Below the pieces are notes generated by a model. That model was not told where the DNA came from and did not search any database. It saw only the letters and a list, made by a program, of their open reading frames with translations. DNA of 64,000 bases. It comes from Bacillus sp. FJAT-49736. GTDB taxonomy: Bacteria > Bacillota > Bacilli > Bacillales > Bacillaceae_C. Shown here in pieces: positions 17,616 through 26,464 of this stretch. How positions within the stretch are numbered: the first letter of the stretch is position 1; each line of letters begins with the position of its first letter. Both the position numbers and the translations under genes were made by a program. The stretch is taken from positions 1,740,183 through 1,804,182 of the forward strand of contig NZ_JAGYPI010000001.1 in assembly GCF_018343615.1 (NCBI RefSeq), read 5' to 3'.

Positions 17616-18852
17616 CCTTTTTCACTCCTTTATCTATGATGTGAGGTTTGATAGTATCTTTGATGTCTTTAGGTGTGATTAAAGGAGTTTGTATGATGGT
17701 TTTTTGATCAGCATTTTGGTAAATGGCTCTACCTTTTATTTTTGGTAGTTTTTCTGCTCCATCACCATCCAAAACAACTCTTGATGCGATAGCCGATTGA
17801 ACTCGAAAGCAAAGTTTTGCATCGCTATTTTGTTTACACTGGCGGGGAATTACATCACCTGTTGGATATTGAGTTGCTAAGATTTGTCGAAACCCTAATG
17901 ATGCTCCTAGTCTTGAAATCTGACTCATATACTTCTGACATTGTTTTTTTAGCGCTTTTTCCTCACTAGTTACTGCTTCATCTGGATTCAATTCTCCGAC
18001 TTCGTCTATGATGACAAAGTGACGTTCGACAATTCCAGCATCCTGGACTTTTTTCTTTCCTGCTTTACGTAAAATCTCTTGTTTATACCTCATAATGTTA
18101 TAAGCGTTTTCTAATGTCTCTAGCGCTTCCTCTGGCTCGTATGCGATGGAAATAGTTTGGTTAATACTTTCGTAGTCGCATAACTCTACACCGCCTTTTA
18201 GGTCGATTAAATGGAATTTTACGTTATTTGGTTGTTGCCTTATTAATGATGTGATTATACAGTTAATCAGGTTTGATTTACCGTACCTAGTAGCCCCTCC
18301 TAATGCTAAGTGTGGTATTTGTTCAAAATCGTGATATACAGGTTCATTTTTTTCTCTTGTTATTCCAAAAGGAACTCTCCATCCATTACCTTCTCCTAAC
18401 GATATTTCACTTGGCATCGGATCATTATAGACTCTTATAATTAAAACACCATCATAGGATAGCTCTATTTCCTTCCTGTTCTTTAGCTTTTTTTGATATA
18501 GACTTTTTATATTAGCAATGATATTACGATCTAATTTAAGGCCTTTTAAGTCTCTAAATTCCATCTTGATAATACGTGAGTTAAGTCCATCCTCTATATG
18601 ATTTTGTTTTGCTACATAATCCTCGAAACTTCTTCCTAAAGGAATACGATAACGATATTCTGTGCCCCATTCATGATTACGTTTTTTTAATAACTGTGCT
18701 GTATATGTTTCTTTACCGTCTTTGACATTCAAACCGGTTAGTGAAAATATTTTATTGATTTTGTTTGAATCATTCCCCTCCCCGCTTTTCGATAAATACG
18801 CTTTTAATCCAATCCATCCCATGACTAATGTGGTGAGTGCTTCGAAAATCAT
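17551..18852 (-). CDS. FtsK/SpoIIIE-like DNA translocase of the phage
   Basis: The 433-residue ATPase has one N-terminal hydrophobic segment (about residues 4-20), then an FtsK-type motor domain. Walker A is GGATRYGKSNLINC at about residue 190, IDLKGGVEL follows, Walker B is HFVIIDEVGEL at about 270, and LATQYPTGDVIPRQCK is the conserved sensor region. It lacks a gamma domain, so it is closer to plasmid and ICE translocases than to chromosomal FtsK. Such genes near the lysis end are known from some Bacillus phages; their role is unclear. Confidence 0.88.
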   Translation of the reverse strand: MIFEALTTLVMGWIGLKAYLSKSGEGNDSNKINKIFSLTGLNVKDGKETYTAQLLKKRNHEWGTEYRYRIPLGRSFEDYVAKQNHIEDGLNSRIIKMEFRDLKGLKLDRNIIANIKSLYQKKLKNRKEIELSYDGVLIIRVYNDPMPSEISLGEGNGWRVPFGITREKNEPVYHDFEQIPHLALGGATRYGKSNLINCIITSLIRQQPNNVKFHLIDLKGGVELCDYESINQTISIAYEPEEALETLENAYNIMRYKQEILRKAGKKKVQDAGIVERHFVIIDEVGELNPDEAVTSEEKALKKQCQKYMSQISRLGASLGFRQILATQYPTGDVIPRQCKQNSDAKLCFRVQSAIASRVVLDGDGAEKLPKIKGRAIYQNADQKTIIQTPLITPKDIKDTIKPHIIDKGVKKVETIKQKTRSDTLIFEETRLS

Positions 18853-18990
18853 TCAAATTCACTTCCTTTCTGCGCCACCTCATTGAAATTACGAAGTAAT
18901 TGTTACTACCATCAGGAATAGCAAAATCACCTCTCAATCGCTAGATAGGAAAGAATCGGGAATATGCTTAATTGCTATACTGCGATGGTA

Positions 18991-19062
18991 TTTGATAAAG
19001 CATATTAAGATAATGATTGTCTAATAACGAAAATCAAAATTTAATTTTGATAATTTATCAAA
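18991..19062. promoter_or_regulatory. palindromic operator candidates between ftsK-like and XRE genes
   Basis: TTTGATAATTTATCAAA (19046-19062) is a perfect palindrome. It overlaps a second palindrome, TCAAAATTTAATTTTGA (19034-19050), and a half-site TTTGATAA lies at 18991-18998. They occupy the 257-base gap between two divergent units, the expected place for sites of the XRE regulator encoded at 19119. Confidence 0.55.
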
Positions 19063-19118
19063 TTTATTTTTGAAAGGTATTTTTCAAATATTATCGAATA
19101 CTTTGTTAGGTGATGATA

Positions 19119-19340
19119 ATGAAACTGAAAAGTAATATCGGGAAACTAATCGACGAATCTCCATATAAGAGAGAATACCTTAAGAGGAGATACAATAAAA
19201 CTGCAACTACTATAAGTAATTGGTGTACAGGTAGAACGTTCCCGACCGCGCCAGAACTATTCGATCTAGCTCATTTGTTAGGTGTAAAAGTCGATGATTT
19301 ATACGAAAGAGGTGAAACGGATGAAGGTAACTATAATTGA
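19119..19340 (+). CDS. XRE-family regulator of the cargo cassette
   Basis: The 73-residue protein is a single helix-turn-helix domain: NIGKLIDESPYKREYLKRRYNKTATTISNWCTGRTFPTAPELFDLAHLLGVKVDDLYE. ATG 19119 is preferred over ATG 19113 and GTG 19110 because of AGGTGA spacing. It is divergent from the FtsK cassette and first in a rightward unit ending with the secreted protein, so it may control both. Confidence 0.8.
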   Translation: MKLKSNIGKLIDESPYKREYLKRRYNKTATTISNWCTGRTFPTAPELFDLAHLLGVKVDDLYERGETDEGNYN

Positions 19341-19434
19341 AGGTCCTCATTTTGATGAAGCTATTCAAAAGTGTTATGAATACATATTAGAATTATATTG
19401 GAAGAAATTACAAATAAGTGAACGTGAGAAATAG
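19321..19434 (+). CDS. small protein of the rightward cargo unit
   Basis: A 37-residue frame starts at ATG 19321 within the end of the XRE gene, with GAGGTGAAACGG upstream. It begins MKVTIIEGPHFDEAI and is predicted helical afterwards. It has a good site and tight overlap but no recognised family. Confidence 0.55.
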   Translation: MKVTIIEGPHFDEAIQKCYEYILELYWKKLQISEREK

Positions 19435-19458
19435 CGATATACGATTGGAGTAATTCAA

Positions 19459-19740
19459 ATGCAAATACACATCGAGATACACGTACGTTCGGAGAGTGGT
19501 GGAGGAATATTATTTTTCTCTAATCCATATGTGAAGATGAAGAATTATAAAGTGGATCCAGACAAAGAAGCAGCAAGGTGGGCTTATGTTCGAATACGTG
19601 AAACGGAATTACAAATGAGTCGAAGTTTGGAGATTGAAAAGGTTATTTATAATGGAGACCGTAACATTACCGAAGAAACGAAGTTGTGTAGAGAGGAATT
19701 TGACTTATCGGAGTGGAGGCAAGAAGGATATATACAATAA
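19459..19740 (+). CDS. hypothetical protein of the cargo unit
   Basis: The 93-residue protein begins MQIHIEIHVRSESGGG and is mostly polar, with a beta-rich first half and a charged helical second half. There is no signal peptide or known motif. A GGAG lies before the ATG. It is between the XRE regulator and the secreted protein, on the same strand. Confidence 0.55.
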   Translation: MQIHIEIHVRSESGGGILFFSNPYVKMKNYKVDPDKEAARWAYVRIRETELQMSRSLEIEKVIYNGDRNITEETKLCREEFDLSEWRQEGYIQ

Positions 19741-19781
19741 ATGTCGAATATATCCACTGATACAAAAAAGGGGGAAATAGA

Positions 19782-20528
19782 ATGAAAAAGAAAAGTATAG
19801 TTCTTGTTGCTGCAGTCTTATTTTTATCGGTAGTCTTTGGGAATACCAGTTATGCGAAGTCTACCGCTAAGAAAATAACTGCTATCTTTGGTAGTTACCT
19901 TGTTAAAGTTAGTGGCAAAAAACAAAATACCACTACTTTAGCAAATGGATCAACAGTATATGTTCCAATAAACGAATTGTCAAAGTTAACAAATGCTACT
20001 GTTAAAAAGTCCGGAAATACTTATAACATAACTCCTGGAGTACCACAGAAGAATGTAGATGAAATGAAATTTATGGTCAACATAATGAATCAATATCAAC
20101 GTTTAGATGATTTAGGTGATTTTATCATAACCATGTCTAGAGGTTTTGAAATCGCTAAGGATAGTATGATATCAAATGGTACAAGAACTGAATTGGATAG
20201 TAAGTTAGTGAATTATGATTCTGTTATCGATGAATATAACGATCAGTTAAAAATGGTTAACGCAATGCAAAAACAAGCAAAAACAAAAAACTATTCGTAC
20301 ACTAGTGATTTCGCGCAAATGAACATTATATTAAACGATTATTATCGCGCGTTTGATGATTTAGATGCAGCAGTTTCTAGCCTAGAAAACTATTATAAAA
20401 CTAAGAATGACAAATATATCGATGATTTTTATAATAATACCGATAGTGCTTGGGATAACTGTTATGCAGGTAAAAATATTTCCTCAACAGGTTATTTTAA
20501 ATTATACGGTAAGGTATTGAAAAAATAA
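19782..20528 (+). CDS. secreted protein, probable lysogenic-conversion gene
   Basis: The 248-residue protein starts with a clear signal peptide (KKKSIVLVAAVLFLSVVFG, cleavage probably near SYAKS). Residues 30-80 resemble the copper-amine-oxidase N-terminal or stalk domain of Bacillus surface proteins: IFGSYLVKVSGKKQ, then NGSTVYVPINELSKL. The rest is helical and Tyr/Asp-rich. It reads against the late genes, has its own terminator and GGGGGAAATAGA before the ATG. This is typical of a phage cargo gene expressed from the lysogen. Its function is unknown. Confidence 0.7.
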   Translation: MKKKSIVLVAAVLFLSVVFGNTSYAKSTAKKITAIFGSYLVKVSGKKQNTTTLANGSTVYVPINELSKLTNATVKKSGNTYNITPGVPQKNVDEMKFMVNIMNQYQRLDDLGDFIITMSRGFEIAKDSMISNGTRTELDSKLVNYDSVIDEYNDQLKMVNAMQKQAKTKNYSYTSDFAQMNIILNDYYRAFDDLDAAVSSLENYYKTKNDKYIDDFYNNTDSAWDNCYAGKNISSTGYFKLYGKVLKK

Positions 20529-20551
20529 GCCCTTCAATTGAAGGGCCTTTT
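20529..20551 (+). terminator. terminator between the cargo gene and endolysin gene
   Basis: GCCCTTCAATTGAAGGGC (20529-20546) is a perfect palindrome followed by CTTTTTATT. It ends the rightward cargo unit and lies at the convergent end of the lysis genes. Confidence 0.85.
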
Positions 20552-20553
20552 TA

Positions 20554-21255
20554 TTACACAATAAAAGGATTATATCCTTTCTTCTTCAATTCATCGACTA
20601 ACTTCTGTGCATTATTTTTATCTGAAAAAGCACCTACTTGAACTCTATGAAGTTTATCGTCACTTTTTGGTTGTTCTTTTGGTGCTTCCTGCTTTGGGAC
20701 TTTCAATTTGAAGAAAGAGACAAAAGCCTGGAATACTGCTTCGGCATATTTTTCTCGGAATGCATCTGATTTCAATAATTCAGCTTCGTCTTTATTACTC
20801 ATGAATGGACCTTCTTGTAAGATTGCCGTCATGTGTGTTTCTCTCACAATATGAAGGTCTGCTGCTTTAACTCCCCTATCCTTAAGTCCTGTAGCTTTCA
20901 CAACGCTTTTCTGTACCTCTGCAGCAAAGGCAACCGCTTCCTTTGGCTTAGTGGTATAGGTGTATGTTTCGAGTCCTCCTGCGCTATTCCAAGAGTTATA
21001 GGCAGCGTTTGCATGTTGAGAGTAATAAACATCAGCTTTCCATGCGTTCGCTTTGTCTGTACGTGTTTTGAGAGGAACATCAGTTTTCCCTGTTGGATCG
21101 TCAGTCCTTAAGATTTCCACACCTTGGCATGTTTTCAACTTGTTAATGAGTTTTGTGACTACTGCACTGTTAAACTCCCATTCATGTAAAGAATTATCAG
21201 GAGTACGTTTACCAGGTGTATTTAATCCGTGTCCAGCACAAATTGCGATTTTCAT
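20554..21255 (-). CDS. phage endolysin, N-acetylmuramoyl-L-alanine amidase (Amidase_3) with SPOR-like tail
   Basis: The 233-residue enzyme cleaves the amide bond between muramic acid and peptide. Zinc ligands and catalytic residues are visible: His in CAGHGLNTPG, Glu in HEWEFN, His in YYSQHANAAYN, Glu in ILQEGPFMSN. After a Lys/Pro/Glu linker comes HRVQVGAFSDKNNAQKLVDEL, a short SPOR-type wall-binding repeat. The ATG overlaps the holin stop (TAATG), so the two are co-translated. Confidence 0.93.
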   Translation of the reverse strand: MKIAICAGHGLNTPGKRTPDNSLHEWEFNSAVVTKLINKLKTCQGVEILRTDDPTGKTDVPLKTRTDKANAWKADVYYSQHANAAYNSWNSAGGLETYTYTTKPKEAVAFAAEVQKSVVKATGLKDRGVKAADLHIVRETHMTAILQEGPFMSNKDEAELLKSDAFREKYAEAVFQAFVSFFKLKVPKQEAPKEQPKSDDKLHRVQVGAFSDKNNAQKLVDELKKKGYNPFIV

Positions 21256-21617
21256 TATTCGCCATCTCCATTTACTTTAGATTTATCGAAATACTTGGTA
21301 AGGAACTTTATATTAATCCCAATACGACTTAGATTCTCGACAATACTCATACCTTCATAAGCGACAATCAACCCAATACCAAGCTTAATAATGTACCCGT
21401 TTGCGCTTACATAAGCATCCATGAATACTAAAAAAGCGAGTGCTACGAATAGCCCCACTTTGCGAATTAACCCTATATAACTGATGGATGAATTGAGTTT
21501 CTTTTCAACTGCAGCCGCCAATAAACCTGTAATCACATCGAATAAGATAAAGGCTAGAGCAACATACCATATGTTTCCCACCACTGTTGTAATGTCAAAA
21601 TTATTTAAATGTATCAT
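21255..21617 (-). CDS. phage holin (toxin-secretion/phage-lysis holin family)
   Basis: The 120-residue protein has membrane helices at about residues 12-35, 50-70 and 75-95. It carries the family pattern ALAFILFDVITGLLAA, then NSSISYIGLIRKVGLF and a charged tail. It would open the membrane for the amidase next door. ATG 21617 has GAGGAGTG upstream; a GTG three codons earlier lies inside that site. Confidence 0.88.
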   Translation of the reverse strand: MIHLNNFDITTVVGNIWYVALAFILFDVITGLLAAAVEKKLNSSISYIGLIRKVGLFVALAFLVFMDAYVSANGYIIKLGIGLIVAYEGMSIVENLSRIGINIKFLTKYFDKSKVNGDGE

Positions 21618-21655
21618 TGTAAACACTCCTCATCAAATAAAAAGAGAGCTGAATA

Positions 21656-21937
21656 TCAGCCCTCTTTGGTTTCTCTTCTAAATATTAATCTATATACAAT
21701 AAATCCTATACAATACAGTATTAATGCCCAAACTGAGTAACTATAATAATTTGGTGCATAAGCTTTCACGATGCTTGGAGTACATAGCAAAATCAAAAAC
21801 AACGCGAAAAATATGGCTAATTTAAACCCTTCATAATACCACAAAGCAAAGAAACCCTTTATTCCCTTCCCTAACTGAAATAGAAGTGTGAGAACGACTA
21901 TAACAGCGAAAATCCATGCGATTATTTCTAATATCAT
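21656..21937 (-). CDS. phage membrane protein upstream of the holin
   Basis: The 93-residue protein has three hydrophobic segments: IIAWIFAVIVVLTLLFQLG, LAIFFALFLILLC and WALILYCIGFIVYRLIF. It starts at ATG 21937 with AGGAGGTG upstream. Position next to the holin suggests a lysis accessory or second holin, but no family signature is seen. Confidence 0.65.
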   Translation of the reverse strand: MILEIIAWIFAVIVVLTLLFQLGKGIKGFFALWYYEGFKLAIFFALFLILLCTPSIVKAYAPNYYSYSVWALILYCIGFIVYRLIFRRETKEG

Positions 21938-22000
21938 TTCACACCTCCTCACTTCAGACTAATTACCAAAAATTATAACCTTTTTCCAGCAGAAATAAAA

Positions 22001-25000
22001 TCATTTTTTCACACTATTCATAATTTCAATGAACTTTTGTAACTTTTCTTCATCAGAAAGTTTTTGATTTTTCTCTACTCTAGTGATTTTTCCTTTTAAA
22101 GCAGGTTTATTTTTTGCTATTCTCAAGAAGTTGTATAAGTCTGCCTGTTCTGTCTTTCCTAACCTCTTATAAATGCCAGTTTGTGTCTCATTTAACGGAA
22201 CTCTATTGTTATCATAATATGCTTTTGCATCAGAAGTAGCACTTGGTCCGAATAAAGGAAGCTTAACTTTTTCGAATGTATTCGGATTAATTGGGTACAT
22301 TAATTTTTCTTTTGGACCTTTTGCAATTGGATAAGGTAGTGGATTGTTTCCTGGAACATACACACCTTTATTAATTAGAGCATCCAGTCCTTTTGATGTT
22401 TTACGCATTTGTGATGCTCCAAAAGGTAACGCAACATAAGCAGGATCTTCAAAAGCTTTCGATAAAACCAGTCCACTTCCATAACGGTTAGGATTTCTTT
22501 CGCCGAATGCATCTTTAAACTTTACATCCGTAAAAGGTATTTTCTTTTCGGTATTAACCATTTGTGTCAAAATGTTACCGCCAGGAACGTTTCCGATTGT
22601 CTCCCCTGCCAGTGATGCTAAAGCATGAAGTGATTTTTGGCCAACTGTACCATCCTTCTTCATGTATCCTTCAATAATGGCATCTATAGGGTCAAAGGAA
22701 ACACCGCTACTTCCTCGAATTTCTTCGGCAGCTTTGTTTATTCCGTAGGATGCTACTAGAGCTGTAATGATACCTGCAGCATCTTTCTTACCAACCATAT
22801 CACTTAAAACTTTCCATTGGTTTCCTACCTCTAAGGTAAATGGCGCAAACACTTGGAACGTCTTAGCTTTTTGTAAAAGAGGAACTTCTCCGATTCCACG
22901 ACCTGCAACGGTTTTTCTTGTTTCGTAATCGGCATATTTGATAGCGTCTTTGATGCCCTCTTTTTTCGCCTTGTTATACATCGAATTCCAGATAAAACGA
23001 GTTGCCTGTTGATCAGCAGTTTCCATCGCCCATACAGCAAATTTCTTAGGTTGTTGAATTAATTTTTGGTCGAAACGTCGGAAAAGATGGTCTTGATAGC
23101 GTTCTTTCATGAAGGTAGATTGATAAATCGGATCCGTTTTTTCTCCATGAAATAACTCTTTGGTTGTTTGCTTGAGAGTATCTTTTAAGCCTGGTAACGA
23201 GCTCCACTTTGCTTTCCCGATACCCCACGGTAAGTTACCGTACTGTGCCACGACTGTTCCGAGATTACCAAGAATCATATTACTTCTCACACGACTGTTT
23301 AGCCAGTTAACCGCTTTCCATGTTCCTCCCCTGCCGAGTACCTTTTGTGCTAATCGGTCATAAGGATTCGTCTTACCCGCTAAGTCATTGGCATTATCTA
23401 CAAGCGCTTCAATAAGTTTATTCGCATTTTTAGAGTCTACAGTCGCATTTGCTATATCTTTTGCTGTTCCTCGTAAGACAGGTATCACCGGGTCTACATT
23501 GATAGAATGAGAAGCAGCACGAACATATTTTAAATATCCGCCTACCGCATCGCTTTTATATGGCCCAATTCCTCGTTTTTGCATAAATCCTTGCCATTTG
23601 CTTTTAGGCTGTGTATAAGGCGATAATCCTTCTAGTCTTGGGTCGATATTAGCAGGATTGGAGAATAGATTCTTTACCCCTTCAAATCCGTTCAACTCAT
23701 TAAAATGATGGTAGTAGTCATTCCGTTTGGGTACCATTTTTTCTGGATTGTTAGGATATATTTGACTTCTTACGCTGTTTACTTGTTCAATTAAATTATC
23801 GTATTTTTGACGGAAAAACTTATCTGCTTCTACAATGTTCTGCCACTTGTTAGGACTTTTCAGTTTCAGTTGTTCAATGTTTATAGCATTCAATTCTTCC
23901 AGAGAAAGTGTATTCGGGTCAATTCCTTGTTTTCTTAAATACTTTTTAGCTAATGTTTTTTCCCCAAAGTCTTGTACAAGAGCAGATTCCTTAGAACCAT
24001 TTTTGATACCGAGTCCTTTTACTACTTTGCTATACAAATCATTCGTTTCCTGCTCGATATGTGCAACATATTTTTGTTTAGCTGTATCTAAAGAATTGCG
24101 GATTGTATCTCCTTGAGCTTTCGGGAGTCTATCTGCTAATTCATAGATATTTTTTGTACCTACTTGAAACTGTCTAATATCCTTTATTTCTTTAAACGGA
24201 TCATTCGGCTTAGCTTCTTTCGGAGGTGCAATAGCCTCAAGAGGATTCTCATTTAATCTCTTTAATTTACCGCCACTATCTACTAATTTCTCCGCAGTAC
24301 TGGCAACTTCATTTTTAGCAGGGAGAATATTTTCAACTAGATTCTGCAATCCGTTTGTTTTGTTTGGAGGTTCTAACCTAGAAATACCCATTTTCTTCAT
24401 AGCATTATTAGAAGCTAGCTTCCGATTCCCTAACTTATCCCAAACATCAGCAGTATTTATTTCTGTCTGTTTTGGTGCATTTTCCGCAGTTGCTTTTAAC
24501 CGTTTAATTAACGTATCGAGTGATGGTTCATCTGGATAAAAAGCCTTTAATTGTTCTTTTACTCTTGGGTCACTATCTAAAAATGCTTTTAAGTCTTTCT
24601 CCTTAACTGATGGTTGCTTTAACATTTCCCAAATAGGTTTTCTTGGATCTGTAATCTCATGCGGATTATTCTTATCTAATCCCAATAACTTTTTAGCATT
24701 ATTCGAAACAGGCTTTCGGTTAAAAATGATATTATTTGCATTCAAAACAGGCTGCTTTTTCTCATTTTTATATGCTAAATCTACTAACTCATTCAAAATA
24801 ACAGGTTCATCGTAATGGGCAAATTGTGACCATAAATCATTTAATGCTTCCTCTGAAAGTTTATTAGTATCATAATTTTTGTTTACATAGGCAGCGAAAT
24901 CCTCATAACGCTTCTTCCAGTAGCTGCTTGGTGCGTGTGCTACTTTATCATAAGTAATTTCTGCACCATATTGGTTAACAGGTGTTAAATCTTCTGTTTG

Positions 25001-26464
25001 TTTTCCGTAAGAGAAATCAGGCATTTTCCGTTCGGTTGGTAATTGTTTTAATCTGTCTATTAGTCCACCTTCAATGGTTGGTTTGCTATTTGAAAAGTCA
25101 GGTAAACTCCTATTGCTAGGTAAATTATTCAATATTCCTCTAAGACCTGTAAATGGTTGATTTTCATTCAGAATTTTTTCCAACTCTTTTGGCATTTTTG
25201 GAATAGGACTTTGCAAACCTTTAGGCTTTTGGAATAATGCGTTTATATCTCGTTGTATAGGCTCTGATATGTGTTTTCCCGTTGAATAGTCTGGCAATGT
25301 ACGTTCAGGAGATAAAGCTCGCAAACGGTCTGCTAAACTGCCATGAATCGGTTTAGATGTTGGCAAATCCGTTTTATGACCTGTTAGGATGTTATCAATC
25401 ACTTCTTTTTGAGTCGGTAACATATTTTTTATTGCTCTTTCAGAAGCGTTTTTTAGAATCTGATTACCGCCGACTAGTAACGGATCAGCTACACCGCCTA
25501 ATCCTGCATTCAATAAGATGGTTTCTGCATCATCTTTTAAGGTGTAGTCATTCGGATTGATTGCCCTTCTTGCTGCTACTTGAGCTGTTCCTAATGCGGT
25601 TCCTGCAGCCGCACCTTGTTTTGCGTGTTGTGCAATCTTTGCTAATCCTTTTGCTTCCTTTGCACCTAATCCTAGTGCTTTTACCGCTTTATATGAACCT
25701 GCACCAGGAGCAATAATACCAAGAGCATCATAACCAAAGTCCGCTACTGCTCCACCGCCTTTTCTCCCTTGAAATTGCGGTGCAGTTTGACCGTTGTTAG
25801 TCTTTTTATATGCTTCATCCAAAGAATTAAGCAAGGCAGAGTTTGCTACACGCGTTAATCCCCTTGTAGCCTCTTGAGTAACCTTACTTCTATCGGTGCT
25901 TTTTGCATCGTTTACAGCAGCTTTAAACGCATCATTGAAGGAAGTATTAGGGTCGCCATCGAAAATATTTCCGACACCTTCTGCCCATCTTTTCAAAGGC
26001 GTGGTGATGTCATTCATCAGACTAGGTTCATTCTTCTTTTTCTGGATAAGAGCGTTTTTCTCTGCTTCCTTCTGATCGTAAAAAGGATTTTTTTTATCCG
26101 GTATCGGTTTGGCATTTTGCCTATGCATTACATCGGAAAGCAAACTATGAATTTGGTCGTTTTTCGTCTGCATTCCTTTTTCTTTCGCATCTAACCATTT
26201 ACGAAAACCATCTGCATCCGATGGAGAGCCGCCCATCGCTCTGACAAAGTTATTGAACTTATCATTATAATTTCTTCCGTAAGTACGATTAGGAAGGGAA
26301 CGAAGATTCTCCGTTTCCCATTTAAAATTGCCAGTTTGACTTTTACTTTGGAAGTTGGGGTTAACATACTGAATCGGATTCTCTACGACCGATTTAAGAG
26401 ACCTATTCTTTTTCTTTTCCTCTTGATATGCATCATATCCGGTTTTAGGTCCGAAAGTGTACAT
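22001..26464 (-). CDS. very large internal virion (DNA-ejection) protein
   Basis: This 1487-residue protein is the longest in the phage and lies last in the structural block, where short-tailed phages encode ejection proteins. It has an Ala/Gly-rich segment near residues 245-300 (GYDALGIIAPGAGSYKAVKAL, then KQGAAAGTALGTAQVAARRA) that could insert in membranes, and a second such part near 1280. Short motifs repeat: R-x-LPD-F/Y-S at about residues 385-490, and RKxxSNNAxKxxG twice near 600-700. It starts directly after the preceding stop. The ejection role is inferred from position, size and composition. Confidence 0.65.
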   Translation of the reverse strand: MYTFGPKTGYDAYQEEKKKNRSLKSVVENPIQYVNPNFQSKSQTGNFKWETENLRSLPNRTYGRNYNDKFNNFVRAMGGSPSDADGFRKWLDAKEKGMQTKNDQIHSLLSDVMHRQNAKPIPDKKNPFYDQKEAEKNALIQKKKNEPSLMNDITTPLKRWAEGVGNIFDGDPNTSFNDAFKAAVNDAKSTDRSKVTQEATRGLTRVANSALLNSLDEAYKKTNNGQTAPQFQGRKGGGAVADFGYDALGIIAPGAGSYKAVKALGLGAKEAKGLAKIAQHAKQGAAAGTALGTAQVAARRAINPNDYTLKDDAETILLNAGLGGVADPLLVGGNQILKNASERAIKNMLPTQKEVIDNILTGHKTDLPTSKPIHGSLADRLRALSPERTLPDYSTGKHISEPIQRDINALFQKPKGLQSPIPKMPKELEKILNENQPFTGLRGILNNLPSNRSLPDFSNSKPTIEGGLIDRLKQLPTERKMPDFSYGKQTEDLTPVNQYGAEITYDKVAHAPSSYWKKRYEDFAAYVNKNYDTNKLSEEALNDLWSQFAHYDEPVILNELVDLAYKNEKKQPVLNANNIIFNRKPVSNNAKKLLGLDKNNPHEITDPRKPIWEMLKQPSVKEKDLKAFLDSDPRVKEQLKAFYPDEPSLDTLIKRLKATAENAPKQTEINTADVWDKLGNRKLASNNAMKKMGISRLEPPNKTNGLQNLVENILPAKNEVASTAEKLVDSGGKLKRLNENPLEAIAPPKEAKPNDPFKEIKDIRQFQVGTKNIYELADRLPKAQGDTIRNSLDTAKQKYVAHIEQETNDLYSKVVKGLGIKNGSKESALVQDFGEKTLAKKYLRKQGIDPNTLSLEELNAINIEQLKLKSPNKWQNIVEADKFFRQKYDNLIEQVNSVRSQIYPNNPEKMVPKRNDYYHHFNELNGFEGVKNLFSNPANIDPRLEGLSPYTQPKSKWQGFMQKRGIGPYKSDAVGGYLKYVRAASHSINVDPVIPVLRGTAKDIANATVDSKNANKLIEALVDNANDLAGKTNPYDRLAQKVLGRGGTWKAVNWLNSRVRSNMILGNLGTVVAQYGNLPWGIGKAKWSSLPGLKDTLKQTTKELFHGEKTDPIYQSTFMKERYQDHLFRRFDQKLIQQPKKFAVWAMETADQQATRFIWNSMYNKAKKEGIKDAIKYADYETRKTVAGRGIGEVPLLQKAKTFQVFAPFTLEVGNQWKVLSDMVGKKDAAGIITALVASYGINKAAEEIRGSSGVSFDPIDAIIEGYMKKDGTVGQKSLHALASLAGETIGNVPGGNILTQMVNTEKKIPFTDVKFKDAFGERNPNRYGSGLVLSKAFEDPAYVALPFGASQMRKTSKGLDALINKGVYVPGNNPLPYPIAKGPKEKLMYPINPNTFEKVKLPLFGPSATSDAKAYYDNNRVPLNETQTGIYKRLGKTEQADLYNFLRIAKNKPALKGKITRVEKNQKLSDEEKLQKFIEIMNSVKK

